Positions 44,056 to 54,294 of a stretch of 64,000 nt of DNA are shown here, one piece after another. How positions within the stretch are numbered: position 1 is the first letter of the stretch; each line of letters begins with the position of its first letter. Under the pieces are notes generated by a model that made no database searches, was not told where the DNA came from, and saw only the letters and a list, made by a program, of their open reading frames with translations. The stretch is from CAYQUC01 sp964420605 (lineage in GTDB: Bacteria; Pseudomonadota; Gammaproteobacteria; UBA6429; Thiohalophilaceae). Location of the stretch: positions 12,109-76,108 of the forward strand of contig CAYQUC010000005.1 in NCBI GenBank assembly GCA_964420605.1, given 5' to 3'. The position numbers and the translations under genes were made by a program.

Positions 44056-46323
44056 TTACTCTTCTTCGTCTTCGACAATATCTTCAACTTTTAAACGCTG
44101 AACAGTTCTAAAACCACGAGGAAGTTTTAAACCACGCTTACCACTTTCGCTTTCATAGGGTGCCATATCATCTTGTGTAAAGACAGTTTTACGCGTTCCC
44201 GTATCAATTACCAAACTATCTTCGTCACTGACTAAAGTCACGGCCACCATAGACTCAGTTCCAGTTTTAGCTTTAGCCGTCGGTATATTGATGGATTTGA
44301 GTCCTTTACCTTTAGACATAATTGGTAATTCATCAAGAGAATGGATCAACATATGTCCATCATTTGACACTGCCACTACCCATTGATTTTCGTAATCAGT
44401 AACAGCTACAGGTGGTAACATTTTCGCACCAGTAGGGACTTTTACAATGCCCTTACCTTTTTTATTTTTTGTTAAACAGTCTTCAATGGTTACAACTAAA
44501 CCGTAACCAAACGTTGTCGCCAATAAATACTGTTTTGATGGTGGGCCACTCATAACACCACAAAATTGAGCACCAGATGGAGGAGTTAAACGCCCTGTTA
44601 AAGGTTCTCCAAGACCGCGTCCTGATGGTAAAGTATGAATAGGTATACCGTAAGTTCTACCAGTAGAGTCAATGAATACAACTATCTGGTTGGTTTTCGA
44701 CTGAGTACTATCCAAATACGAATCGCCTGACTTAAAGTTCACTTCTTCAGGAATTAATTCATGCCCTTTGGCACTACGCGCTAATCCATTGACAGATAAT
44801 ATTACTGTTACGGGTTCTGAATTGATCAGATCCGTTTCATCAATCATCGATGCTGATTCACGAACTTTAATAGGAGAACGACGCTTATCACCATGGTTTT
44901 GAATGATATCGGTTAATTCTTGTTTGATTAAAGCGGTTAATTTTGCTTTTGAACCAAGAATACTTGTTAACTCATCACGCTCAGCTTTTAATTCTTTTTG
45001 TTCTTTACGAATTATAATTTCTTCAAGTTTGGCTAAATGGCGTAATTTTAAATCCAAAATTGCATCAGCCTGGATATCACTGAGCTTGAATTCTTTCATT
45101 AATTCTTGTTTAGGTTTCTCTTTAGTACGAATTATATGAATCACTTCATCAATATTTAAAAAGCATTTCATTAAACCAGCTAAGATATGCAAACGTTTTT
45201 CGACTTTATCGAGGCGATATTCTAATCGTTTGCGGACGGTATCTTTACGATATACCAACCACTGTGTTAACAGTTCCAGTAAATTGCGCACACCCGGCTT
45301 ACCGTTTAATCCAATCACATTCATATTAACGCGATAGGTTCGTTCTAAGTCAGTTGAAGCAAATAGATGGGACATCAATTCTTCAACATTAACATCCTTT
45401 GACTTAGTCATTATAACTAAACGCGTTGGATTTTCATGATCAGACTCATCGCGTAAATCAACGACCAACGGTAATTTTTTAGCTGTCATCTGAGCTGCAA
45501 TTTGTTCTAACACTTTAGATGGTGAAGCTTGGTGCGGCAATGCCGTTACAATGATATTGTCTTTTTCCATTTCATATAATGCCCGCATTCGAATCGAACC
45601 ACGGCCAGTTTTATACATTTGTTTAATTTCTTTGTTGGGCGTAATAATTTCAGCATCTGTTGGATAATCGGGCCCTTTAACAATCTTAAAAAGATCCGTT
45701 AACGTTGCATCAGGTTGTTTTAGTAGTAATAAGCAACCATTTATAATCTCAGTTAAATTGTGTGGTGGTATATCTGTGGCCATACCAACAGCAATACCCG
45801 TAGTGCCATTTAATATAATATGTGGTATTCGAGCAGGTAATAATACTGGCTCATCAAGAGAACCATCAAAATTAGGCATCCAGTCAACTGTGCCCTGACC
45901 CAATTCTGATAATAATAAGTCAGCTATAGGAGACAGGCGAGATTCAGTATAACGCATCGCAGCAAAGGACTTAGGTTCATCTGGTGAGCCCCAATTTCCT
46001 TGCCCTTCCAATAATGGATAGCGATAAGAAAATGGCTGAGCCATTAGTACCATGGCCTCATAACAAGCACTATCACCATGAGGATGAAATTTACCGAGTA
46101 CATCCCCCACGGTACGAGCCGATTTTTTAAATTTAGCGCCGGCTTTCAAACCTAATTCAGACATCGCATAAATAATTCGACGTTGAACTGGTTTTAGGCC
46201 GTCCCCTAAGTGGGGTAACGCACGGTCTAAAATAACATACATAGAATAATCAAGATAAGATTTTTCAGTAAAATCTTTTATTGGCATTAATTCTATATTG
46301 TCGTCGATTGTAATCTTGCCCAT
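44056..46323 (-). CDS. parC: DNA topoisomerase IV subunit A
   Basis: ParC is the DNA-cleaving subunit of topoisomerase IV, which decatenates daughter chromosomes. The 755-residue protein has the catalytic Tyr125 (AAMRYTESRL) and the quinolone-determining segment HPHGDSACYEAM. S85 and E89 there match the sensitive E. coli residues S80 and E84. The C-terminal beta-pinwheel repeats are present and the tail is acidic (VEDEEE). It lies 35 nt after an exported unknown protein and downstream of parE on the same strand. Confidence 0.97.
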   Translation of the reverse strand: MGKITIDDNIELMPIKDFTEKSYLDYSMYVILDRALPHLGDGLKPVQRRIIYAMSELGLKAGAKFKKSARTVGDVLGKFHPHGDSACYEAMVLMAQPFSYRYPLLEGQGNWGSPDEPKSFAAMRYTESRLSPIADLLLSELGQGTVDWMPNFDGSLDEPVLLPARIPHIILNGTTGIAVGMATDIPPHNLTEIINGCLLLLKQPDATLTDLFKIVKGPDYPTDAEIITPNKEIKQMYKTGRGSIRMRALYEMEKDNIIVTALPHQASPSKVLEQIAAQMTAKKLPLVVDLRDESDHENPTRLVIMTKSKDVNVEELMSHLFASTDLERTYRVNMNVIGLNGKPGVRNLLELLTQWLVYRKDTVRKRLEYRLDKVEKRLHILAGLMKCFLNIDEVIHIIRTKEKPKQELMKEFKLSDIQADAILDLKLRHLAKLEEIIIRKEQKELKAERDELTSILGSKAKLTALIKQELTDIIQNHGDKRRSPIKVRESASMIDETDLINSEPVTVILSVNGLARSAKGHELIPEEVNFKSGDSYLDSTQSKTNQIVVFIDSTGRTYGIPIHTLPSGRGLGEPLTGRLTPPSGAQFCGVMSGPPSKQYLLATTFGYGLVVTIEDCLTKNKKGKGIVKVPTGAKMLPPVAVTDYENQWVVAVSNDGHMLIHSLDELPIMSKGKGLKSINIPTAKAKTGTESMVAVTLVSDEDSLVIDTGTRKTVFTQDDMAPYESESGKRGLKLPRGFRTVQRLKVEDIVEDEEE

Positions 46324-46358
46324 GCTGTTTTTTCTCTTCTAATTTTATTCGTTTAACT

Positions 46359-46883
46359 TTAATTATTACTTTTAGCGCTATCTTTACTATTTTTTAGTGA
46401 TGACGATTGCTGCTGACTACCGTATATCTCTTCTAACCCATTTAACGCTTCAGATACACTAAAATGCCAAGCCCAAGCTGTACCAACACCATCACCTTCA
46501 CGCCAGTACTGATATGCTTTTGAAAACTCTGGAAGCCGTATTTTTGTATTTAAAACTTTTATCACACTCTGCTGTAAAGCAGATTTCAAAAAAGCCATAT
46601 GAGGCACCGATGTTCTAAATCCTTGCGCCACAGATGGATCCTTCAACCTTATATCTTCCAGTCTAATATGTACCACGACTGCATTTTCAAAGTAATCAAC
46701 TTTTAAAATGGTTAAAGTTGATTTCTGTTCATCTTGCCTTGCCTGATAACTCCAAACTTGACCGGCAACAAATTCATTCTGCTGTTGTCCATCTAATTGA
46801 TAGTCAGCTACATATGCAAATGAAATATTGGCATAAACAACAAATAACAAAAACAGAATTATAGTATTCCTAAATTTACACAC
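46359..46883 (-). CDS. Exported protein of unknown function between parE and parC
   Basis: A 174-residue protein with a clear Sec signal peptide (about residues 1-23, ending SFAYVA). The mature part begins with FVAGQVWSYQAR, then alternating beta segments (STLTILKVDYFENAVVVHIRLEDI), a helical stretch and a Ser/Lys tail. No catalytic motif is evident. It sits between parE (102 nt) and parC (35 nt) on the same strand and is probably co-transcribed with parC. Linkage to topoisomerase function is not implied by the sequence. Confidence 0.82.
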   Translation of the reverse strand: MCKFRNTIILFLLFVVYANISFAYVADYQLDGQQQNEFVAGQVWSYQARQDEQKSTLTILKVDYFENAVVVHIRLEDIRLKDPSVAQGFRTSVPHMAFLKSALQQSVIKVLNTKIRLPEFSKAYQYWREGDGVGTAWAWHFSVSEALNGLEEIYGSQQQSSSLKNSKDSAKSNN

Positions 46884-46985
46884 TTTCCTACCCCCAGTTA
46901 TTTTTTGTTAATTTTAATTAAAATGCATAATTAAACTTAACATCACTTGTTATGGGGGGGATTATAAAATAGTTGTTACAAATTA

Positions 46986-48872
46986 TTACAAATCGGCTAA
47001 ATCACCTTTAGATTCAAGCCACGCTTTTCGATCAGATGCACGTTTTTTAGCTAATAAAAGATCCATCATTTGATGACTGCCATCTCCAGGCTCACATGTT
47101 AAACGAACCAAACGACGCGTATCTGGATCCATCGTTGTAATACGTAACTGCATGGGATTCATTTCACCCAAGCCTTTAAATCGAGTAATTAACACTTTAC
47201 CCTTTTTCTTTTCAGCAGCAATACGATCTAAAATTCCCTGCTGCTCAGAATTATCTAATGCATAATACGTCTCTTTGCCAACATCGATACGATACAATGG
47301 TGGCATAGCAACATAAATGTGACCAGCTAATACTAAATCTGGAAAATGTCGTAAAAATAATGCGCACAACAATGTCGCAATGTGAGCACCATCCGAGTCA
47401 GCATCAGCTAAAATAACAATTTTACCATAGCGTAAGCCTTTTAACTTATCCGATCCCGGATCAACGCCTATTGCCACAGAAATATCATGAACTTCCTGAG
47501 AGCCAAGTACTTGAGATGAATCAACCTCCCAAGTATTTAAAATTTTACCTCGAAGTGGCATTACAGCCTGAAATATACGATCTCGTGCTTGTTTTGTTGA
47601 ACCGCCAGCAGAATCCCCTTCGACTAAAAATAGTTCTCCTAGCTCGACATCCTGTGACGAACAATCGGATAATTTCCCCGGTAATGCAGGGCCCTGCATG
47701 ACCTTCTTACGGATAACTTTTTTACCTGCTCGCATCCGTGATTGAGCACTACTAATCGCTAACTCAGCAATTTGCTCACCAAATTCTACATGTTGATTTA
47801 GCCAAATACTAAAAGAATCTTTTAACACACCGGATACAAAGGTTGCACATTCCCTAGATGACAAACGTTCCTTAGTTTGACCTGAAAATTGTGGCTCTAA
47901 TAGTTTCACTGATAATACAAAACTAACTTTATCCCAAACATCCTCAGGCGCAAGTTTTACTCCGCGAGGTAATAAATTTCGTAAATCACAAAAATCACGA
48001 ATAGCTTCAGTTAATCCAGTTCGTAAGCCGTTGACATGAGTTCCACCTTGAGTTGTCGGTATTAAATTGACATAACTTTCATTAACAACTTCTCCCCCTT
48101 CAGGGACCCAAACTAAAGCCCAACTGACCGCCTCTTCATTGCCAGTCATCGAGCCTGTAAAGCCATCATCAGGTAGAACTGCGATATCCCCTAAAGTGCT
48201 TAACAAGTAATCACTCAAACCATCCTGATAAAACCACTCTTGAGTTTCGTCTTTATTCTCATCGTAAAAACGCACTCGTAATCCTGGGCACAAGACCGCT
48301 TTAGCTTGAAGGACATGTTTTAACCGTGACACCGAAAATTTAACAGTATCAAAATATTTCTTTTCAGGCCAAAATCGAAGGCGGGTTCCCGTTTCACGCT
48401 TTTCAGCCTTTCCAATTTTTTTAAGTGCCTTACTTCGATCGCCGTGAGCAAAAGACATTGTATATTCTGCGCCATCACGTTTAATATAAACATCAACTTT
48501 CTTTGATAAAGCATTAACGACAGAAACACCAACACCGTGTAAACCACCCGAAAATTGATAGTTTTTATTCGAAAACTTACCACCGGCATGTAGCCTAGTC
48601 ATGATCACTTCAACACCTGGAATTTTTTCACCTTGGTGTTTATCAACAGGCATACCGCGCCCATTGTCTTCTACTTGTAGAGAACCGTCTTTAAATAACG
48701 ACACGGTAATCTCATTAGCATGACCTGCAACAGCTTCATCGACACTATTATCCAACACCTCTTGAGCCAGATGATTTGGTCGTTCTGTTTGAGTGTACAT
48801 CCCTGGACGTTTCTTTACGGGATCTAAGCCGGTTAAGACTTCAATTGCGTCAGCATTATAACTGGTAGCCAT
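46986..48872 (-). CDS. parE: DNA topoisomerase IV subunit B
   Basis: ParE is the GHKL ATPase subunit of topoisomerase IV. The 628-residue protein opens with YNADAIEVLTGLDPVKKRPGMY, then EVLDNSVDEA and VEDNGRGMPVDKH (ATP site) and the TOPRIM domain with LVEGDSAGGSTKQARDR and ADADSDGAHI. It ends with RFKGLGEMNP. Assignment to ParE rather than GyrB rests on the short length, the PGMYTQTERPNHL segment and the nearby parC. Confidence 0.97.
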   Translation of the reverse strand: MATSYNADAIEVLTGLDPVKKRPGMYTQTERPNHLAQEVLDNSVDEAVAGHANEITVSLFKDGSLQVEDNGRGMPVDKHQGEKIPGVEVIMTRLHAGGKFSNKNYQFSGGLHGVGVSVVNALSKKVDVYIKRDGAEYTMSFAHGDRSKALKKIGKAEKRETGTRLRFWPEKKYFDTVKFSVSRLKHVLQAKAVLCPGLRVRFYDENKDETQEWFYQDGLSDYLLSTLGDIAVLPDDGFTGSMTGNEEAVSWALVWVPEGGEVVNESYVNLIPTTQGGTHVNGLRTGLTEAIRDFCDLRNLLPRGVKLAPEDVWDKVSFVLSVKLLEPQFSGQTKERLSSRECATFVSGVLKDSFSIWLNQHVEFGEQIAELAISSAQSRMRAGKKVIRKKVMQGPALPGKLSDCSSQDVELGELFLVEGDSAGGSTKQARDRIFQAVMPLRGKILNTWEVDSSQVLGSQEVHDISVAIGVDPGSDKLKGLRYGKIVILADADSDGAHIATLLCALFLRHFPDLVLAGHIYVAMPPLYRIDVGKETYYALDNSEQQGILDRIAAEKKKGKVLITRFKGLGEMNPMQLRITTMDPDTRRLVRLTCEPGDGSHQMMDLLLAKKRASDRKAWLESKGDLADL

Positions 48873-49193
48873 ATTTGATAAAATTCTTCTAACTGTAAGA
48901 TTTATAAAAAGCGCTTATTCGCACCCATGTTTAACTGCTATTTTAGCGAAATTATTTCACTATGTTTATACTTATGTCGATAAATTTAAATACTAATTTA
49001 TCGATTATAAAGGTTTAACCGGCTAAATTACTTTAAATAGCAAATAAATTCAATAAGATATCTGAAACAATTAACTATTTTGATTTAATTTAGACGCTTT
49101 AATGGGGGCTATATTAGATTATTATTCAGAAATTATCTGAGAAAATACCAAGAAAATGATAAATAGGAGGCATTTATTAACTAAATACTCAAT
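48873..49193. other. 321-bp intergenic region between parE and the chemoreceptor genes
   Basis: It contains the parE leader and the 3' side of the chemoreceptor transcript. The only structure I see is the inverted repeat at 48977-49004. No gene is apparent. Confidence 0.6.
48977..49004. repeat. 10-bp inverted repeat upstream of parE
   Basis: TCGATAAATT (48977-48986) and AATTTATCGA (48995-49004) flank an 8-nt spacer, 105 bp upstream of the parE start. It could be a protein-binding site or the terminator of the chemoreceptor operon. Confidence 0.35.
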
Positions 49194-51239
49194 TTATACT
49201 TTAAATCGAGCAACCAAACTCTGCAAACGGCTCGACAAGGTCGCTAATTCACTACTAGCCGAAGCCAATTGCTCTGCGCCAGTCGCGGTTTGAGTCGAAA
49301 CATTCGTAATATTAACAATATTAATGTTTATTTCTTCAGCTACACAACCCTGTTGTTTCGCTGCTTCAGCTATCTGGCTATTCATATGGTTAATTTCGGT
49401 TACGGCAGTGGCGATACTGTGCAAGGCGGAGCCAGCCTTTGATGCTTGCTCGGCAGTATCACGGGCTTTTTTACGACTCAATTCCATCGCTTCAACCGCA
49501 TTCTGGGTGCCTGATTGCAAACTTTCGATCACGTTCTGAATTTCTTTAGTTGACTCTTGAGTACGGCTAGCTAACGTCCTAACCTCATCCGCAACAACTG
49601 CAAAACCGCGACCCTGCTCTCCCGCTCGAGCTGCCTCAATCGCAGCATTAAGCGCCAACAGATTGGTTTGTTCTGCAATGCCTTGAATCACTGACAATAC
49701 TGAGCCAATACTTTCACTGTCTTGCTCAACTTTATTAATCACTTGAGAAGCTCGTTCAACTTCGGTCACTAATTCCGAAATCGAATCAATGGTGTCACTC
49801 ACAATAGCATTACCTTCGATTGTCTTTTCATCGGCTTGTGTCGCAGCACTAGCTGCATAATTTGCGTTATTTGATACTTCTTGAACAGTTGATGTCATTT
49901 CTGTCATTGCAGTAGCAACCAGATCAGTTTCATATTGCTGCTTCTTTGTTCCATCCCGAGTATCATTCGTTATCAATGACATCTGCTCCGCTGCCGAGGC
50001 CAATTGAGCTAATGAACCCGATATCTCGTTTATTGTTTCTTGTACTTTCGCTACAAAATGATTAAATCCATACCCTAGTTCTGAAATTTCATCTTTCCCA
50101 TTAGCCTGTAATCGGCTAGTGAGATCACCATCACCTTCCGCTATTTCATGCATTGCATAAACCGCATTGTTCAATGGTTTTGTTATCATAAAACTAATAA
50201 CCCAAGCAGCGCATAGTGCGATTAATATTCCGACTAGTAACATTCCAATAACGATAACAATTGTTTCTTCAACATCTACTAATAAATTTTTACTTGTAAC
50301 TTCAGTTGATTTTTTTTGTTCCGTGACAAGTAAGTTTAGCTCCTGACTAATTAATTGTAACAATGGCCCTACCTCAGTACGTAAAATGTAGGCATCTTGC
50401 CGCCATTGATCGCCTTTACTTAATTTTTTAATATATTCAAATCGAGTGTTAACAGTAATAAATAAATCTGAAAACTGAGAAATTGAGTCATCTTGATCAA
50501 AAGTCAAAATATCTGCTTTAGACTGAATTTTTTCGATAAATTGTTTCGTGCTATCACTATACAATTTTATTTCATCTAGTGAATTATCTCCTTGAAAAGC
50601 CAAAAATGCTCGTATACCGTTCATGGTACGTGACCAAAAATAACGTAAACTATTAAAGTCATTTAATAACTGTTTACGCTCATCAGATGACTCTTCCTCA
50701 TCCTCTGATAATATCGCTTGTGTAACTAATTGCAGCATTTGTTGACTCACCGGGTTTATTTCCTTTGCTGCATATGACATTCCGGGAATATTTAATCCTA
50801 CATCCTTAGCATAACTAAATAATATTGTATGATAGCCATCGTATTTTACGAGTATTTTTTCAATACTAGCCACCCGCTCAACAAGTTTTTTATTATTTTT
50901 AACTAATTTTAGTTTCTTTATTATTTCAATTTCTTTTTTTGCATCACTAATATTCTTTGAATATACAACTTTATATTCATCTTCTTTACTAACTAAATAA
51001 AACCCTAACGCCTGTCCTGAGCGTTCAATTTTTTCTAATAAAATCATCGAATGAAAAGCCATAGGTTGGCTTGAATTAACAACATAGGACACACTGATTT
51101 TAGTTTTAATTAAACTACTAATCGCACTCAAAGCCACAACGCATAAAATTACAGTCATTAATATAAATCCGAACCAAATTTTAGTCCTAATTTTAAAACG
51201 ACCACTAAGAGATACAAATTTATTGGTTAACATAGACAT
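49194..51239 (-). CDS. Methyl-accepting chemotaxis protein
   Basis: A transmembrane chemoreceptor of 681 residues. TM1 is near 20-43, a helical periplasmic sensor of about 285 residues follows, TM2 is near 330-356, HAMP comes next, and then the long cytoplasmic coiled coil. The CheA/CheW-binding tip is EQTNLLALNAAIEAARAGEQ with GFAVVADEVRTLA. No CheR-docking pentapeptide (NWETF-like) is seen at the C-terminus (ending LVARFKV). It lies 12 nt downstream of a close paralog, so the pair share a promoter. The ligand is unknown. Confidence 0.94.
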   Translation of the reverse strand: MSMLTNKFVSLSGRFKIRTKIWFGFILMTVILCVVALSAISSLIKTKISVSYVVNSSQPMAFHSMILLEKIERSGQALGFYLVSKEDEYKVVYSKNISDAKKEIEIIKKLKLVKNNKKLVERVASIEKILVKYDGYHTILFSYAKDVGLNIPGMSYAAKEINPVSQQMLQLVTQAILSEDEEESSDERKQLLNDFNSLRYFWSRTMNGIRAFLAFQGDNSLDEIKLYSDSTKQFIEKIQSKADILTFDQDDSISQFSDLFITVNTRFEYIKKLSKGDQWRQDAYILRTEVGPLLQLISQELNLLVTEQKKSTEVTSKNLLVDVEETIVIVIGMLLVGILIALCAAWVISFMITKPLNNAVYAMHEIAEGDGDLTSRLQANGKDEISELGYGFNHFVAKVQETINEISGSLAQLASAAEQMSLITNDTRDGTKKQQYETDLVATAMTEMTSTVQEVSNNANYAASAATQADEKTIEGNAIVSDTIDSISELVTEVERASQVINKVEQDSESIGSVLSVIQGIAEQTNLLALNAAIEAARAGEQGRGFAVVADEVRTLASRTQESTKEIQNVIESLQSGTQNAVEAMELSRKKARDTAEQASKAGSALHSIATAVTEINHMNSQIAEAAKQQGCVAEEININIVNITNVSTQTATGAEQLASASSELATLSSRLQSLVARFKV

Positions 51240-51251
51240 AGTGTTTACATA

Positions 51252-53306
51252 TTAAATTTTAAAACGCCCAACTAAAGCGTTAAGGTTATTTGATAATTCC
51301 GCCACACCGGTGCTTGAAATAGCCAGTTGTTCTGCATCACTTGCAGTTTGATTGGCAACATCGGTTATATTAACGATGTTCTGATTAATTTCTTCAGCCA
51401 CTTCACCTTGTTGTCGAGCAGCTTCGGCTATTTGACTGTTCATATGATTTATTTCTCCAACCGACTGTGTAATATTTTTTAAGGCTGTACTTGCTTCCGA
51501 TACTTTTTCGACTGTTGCAGTTGCTTTAATTCGACCCGACTCCATAACGGCCACCGCATTTTGAGCACCAGATTGCAACTGTTCAATAACGGCTTTAATT
51601 TCTTGAGTAGATTGTTGCGTTCTACTGGCCAACGTTCGCACTTCATCAGCCACAACAGCAAAACCACGACCTTGTTCTCCTGCGCGAGCAGCTTCAATGG
51701 CCGCATTGAGCGCAAGTAAATTTGTTTGTTCGGCAATACCTTGAATAACTTCTAAAACAGAACCAATTTTTTCGCTATCATGTTCCACTTTTTGAACAAC
51801 TTCGGCTGCTTTTTCTACTTCATTCGCAAGCGCATTAATAGAATCCTTTGTTTGAGATACTACCGTGTGACCATCACTCGCTTGAATATCGGCCTGCTTT
51901 GCGGCATCTGCTGCAGTGTCGGCATGTTCTGCGACTTGTTGTACCGTAGCGGTCATTTCATTCATTGCCGTTGCGACTAAATCAGTTTCTGATTGTTGCC
52001 GAGTTGCACCATCTCGTGTATTTGTTGTTATTATTTCCATTTGACCTGCTGCTGAAGAAAGTTCAATTGATGCTTCTGAAACGTCTAGCATCGTTGATTG
52101 AATTTTTTCAACAAAGCCATTAAAACTTCTTGCAAGGTCAGAAACTTCATCTTTGCCGCAAGCAGTTAAACGACTCGTTAAATCACCCTCACCTTCTGCA
52201 ATATTATTCATCGTATTAACTGCTATACTGAGCGGTTTTGAAATCAAATATGAGATAATTAGTGCACATGTTGTGCCTAATACCAATCCTATAATCAACA
52301 ACGTTATTACCAGTACAGTTGTTGAATCAATTTGATTTTCTAGCTTATTCGATAACGCCGTGGACTTATTCCGTTCATCACGAACTAACATTTTAATTTC
52401 TGTCTTGGTTTTCTTGATCAAGGGGCCTAATTTGGTGCGAATAATATAAGAGTCAGCACGCCATTTTTCACTTCCATGAATTTCGATCATTTTATCTAAT
52501 AGCACATAAAACTGTTTAATTTTTTCAGCCGAAAGAACAATAGCATTTTCTTGTTCAAACGTTAATAAATCACCATAGGACTCAATTTTTTTCAAACCAT
52601 CAAGAACGGCTACACGAAACAGGTTTAAATTATCCAGTGCTGGCTTACGACGAAAAGCCATATAAGAACGATTAGAACTGATAACATTTAACCAACTTAA
52701 TCGAAGCGCCATAATTGCAATTAATAACGGCCGCCGTTGTTCTGAGGCTTCTTCATTTTCTTCAGATAACAGCATTTCAGATAAATTTTGTTGAATAACA
52801 CGAGCCAAGGGATTCATCTTTTCAGCAGAAAGACCGATACCTTTAAAATTTTTGTTAAAATCAGTCGCAAGTTCTAACATTTCATTTTTATACAAACTAT
52901 AAACTTTAATGTTTTTTTCAATGTCGATAATTTTTTGTTGAATGGCTTTATTATTTTTTACTGCTGGCATGGCTTTAATATCCATTACTAACTTTTTCAA
53001 TTTGAGTAATGATTTCAAATAATTTTGTTTCTCATTATCAGCATGACTTAATAAATAAAATCCTAATGCTGAATTTGCTTCATCAAGCGCATCCACCAAC
53101 TCCATTGACATTAAAACCATTGGTTGATTTACACGAACAACCGTATTAACACTCGAGGTAACATTCGATACACTAAACAAGGTTGACACTGCTATCGCGA
53201 CCAAAAAAGCCATTATTAAACCAAACCCAAACCACATTTTTGTCTTGATTCGAAAACGCGAAAAAATCGTATTAACATTAAAATAACTACTATTACCCAT
53301 AATCAA
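51252..53306 (-). CDS. Methyl-accepting chemotaxis protein (tandem paralog)
   Basis: A 684-residue chemoreceptor with the same architecture as its downstream neighbour: TM1 (near 22-44), a helical sensor, TM2 (near 332-357), HAMP and a signalling domain with EQTNLLALNAAIEAARAGEQ. The signalling domains of the pair are nearly identical in the tip, while the periplasmic regions are alike in layout but diverged (both contain an NEE/DEE-type acidic patch near 195). A FliA-type promoter candidate lies 52 bp upstream. Tandem duplication followed by sensor divergence is the likely history. Confidence 0.94.
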   Translation of the reverse strand: MIMGNSSYFNVNTIFSRFRIKTKMWFGFGLIMAFLVAIAVSTLFSVSNVTSSVNTVVRVNQPMVLMSMELVDALDEANSALGFYLLSHADNEKQNYLKSLLKLKKLVMDIKAMPAVKNNKAIQQKIIDIEKNIKVYSLYKNEMLELATDFNKNFKGIGLSAEKMNPLARVIQQNLSEMLLSEENEEASEQRRPLLIAIMALRLSWLNVISSNRSYMAFRRKPALDNLNLFRVAVLDGLKKIESYGDLLTFEQENAIVLSAEKIKQFYVLLDKMIEIHGSEKWRADSYIIRTKLGPLIKKTKTEIKMLVRDERNKSTALSNKLENQIDSTTVLVITLLIIGLVLGTTCALIISYLISKPLSIAVNTMNNIAEGEGDLTSRLTACGKDEVSDLARSFNGFVEKIQSTMLDVSEASIELSSAAGQMEIITTNTRDGATRQQSETDLVATAMNEMTATVQQVAEHADTAADAAKQADIQASDGHTVVSQTKDSINALANEVEKAAEVVQKVEHDSEKIGSVLEVIQGIAEQTNLLALNAAIEAARAGEQGRGFAVVADEVRTLASRTQQSTQEIKAVIEQLQSGAQNAVAVMESGRIKATATVEKVSEASTALKNITQSVGEINHMNSQIAEAARQQGEVAEEINQNIVNITDVANQTASDAEQLAISSTGVAELSNNLNALVGRFKI

Positions 53307-53357
53307 CTATTTAACTCCAATAATTTAACGACTATAAATTTTTATCTATATAGCGTT

Positions 53358-53384
53358 ATATCGGAAATTTAATAATTAACTTTA
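53358..53384 (-). promoter_or_regulatory. Candidate FliA (sigma-28) promoter of the chemoreceptor pair
   Basis: On the minus strand TAAAGTTA (53384-53377), 11 bp, TCCGATAT (53365-53358). The consensus is TAAAGTTT-N11-GCCGATAA, so 7 of 8 and 6 of 8 positions match at exact spacing. It lies 51 bp upstream of the first chemoreceptor, a class commonly transcribed by FliA. Confidence 0.6.
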
Positions 53385-53481
53385 GATATTGTGTGTTTAA
53401 TATAGGGTTATTAAGGTGAATAAAGGGGGAATTTCTAGAGCGGATAAGGCAAGATAACTAGCTGTTTCTATTCAACAAAAC

Positions 53482-53511
53482 TGATAGTGTTACAACGACA
53501 TAACACTATCA
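53482..53511 (-). terminator. Terminator of the dapA-bamC-purC operon
   Basis: TGATAGTGTTA (53482-53492) and TAACACTATCA (53501-53511) form a perfect 11-bp stem with an 8-nt loop, 37 nt beyond the purC stop. On the minus strand it is followed by GTTTTGTT, a reasonable U-rich tail. Confidence 0.7.
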
Positions 53512-53548
53512 ATTTTTGAAATGCAATATTTTTTGTAAACTTGGCTAT

Positions 53549-54262
53549 TTAAGTTAAGTACACTCCCAGCCGATGAGCAACTTCTTCATACGCTTCGACA
53601 ACGCCACCAAGCCCTTGACGAAAACGATCTTTGTCCATTTTTGCCCGTGTTTCAACATCCCATAAACGGCAACCATCTGGGGTAAATTCATCACCGAGTA
53701 TTAGCTTGCCTTTATAGCGACCAAACTCAAGCTTATAATCTACTAATAATAGACCCGCATCTTTAAATAATACCTTTAAAATGTCATTGATTTTAAAGGT
53801 TAGTACTTTCATATCCTCAACTTCGGACTCAGTAGCCCAGCCAAAGGTGTTAATGTGAAATTCATTAATCATTGGATCATGAAGCTCATCATTTTTTAGA
53901 AAAAATTCAAATGTTGGAGGCGTTAAATCGATGCCATCTTCAACGCCAAGTCGACGACATAAACTGCCAGTACTAATATTTCGAACCACACATTCAATCG
54001 GTAACATGTCTAATTTTTTGACCAAAGAATCTTGATCCGACAATATTTTATCGTGGTGAGTATCAACACCTGCTTGTTGAATTTTTTCCATAATGAAGGC
54101 ATTGAATTTATTATTAACCATGCCTTTTCGATCAAGCTGTTCAATTTTTTCACCGTCAAATGCTGACGTATCATTTCTAAAATGTAAAATTAATCGATTT
54201 TCATCTTCTGTGGTATAAACGGTTTTTGCTTTACCTGAAAATAATTCAGAGACTTTTTTCAT
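53549..54262 (-). CDS. purC: SAICAR synthetase PurC
   Basis: PurC joins aspartate to CAIR in de novo purine synthesis. From the ATG at 54262 (GAGG upstream) the protein is 237 residues, the same as E. coli, and begins MKKVSELFSGKAKTVY. Conserved segments include FRNDTSAFDGEK, ECVVRNISTGSL, LLLVDYKLEFG and LGDEFTPDGCRLWD. The longer frame back to 54310 would overlap the upstream gene and lacks family support. It is the last gene of the dapA operon, followed by a terminator. Confidence 0.97.
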   Translation of the reverse strand: MKKVSELFSGKAKTVYTTEDENRLILHFRNDTSAFDGEKIEQLDRKGMVNNKFNAFIMEKIQQAGVDTHHDKILSDQDSLVKKLDMLPIECVVRNISTGSLCRRLGVEDGIDLTPPTFEFFLKNDELHDPMINEFHINTFGWATESEVEDMKVLTFKINDILKVLFKDAGLLLVDYKLEFGRYKGKLILGDEFTPDGCRLWDVETRAKMDKDRFRQGLGGVVEAYEEVAHRLGVYLT

Positions 54263-54294
54263 TTTCTTTACCTCAAACTTAATGCATTTAATAT

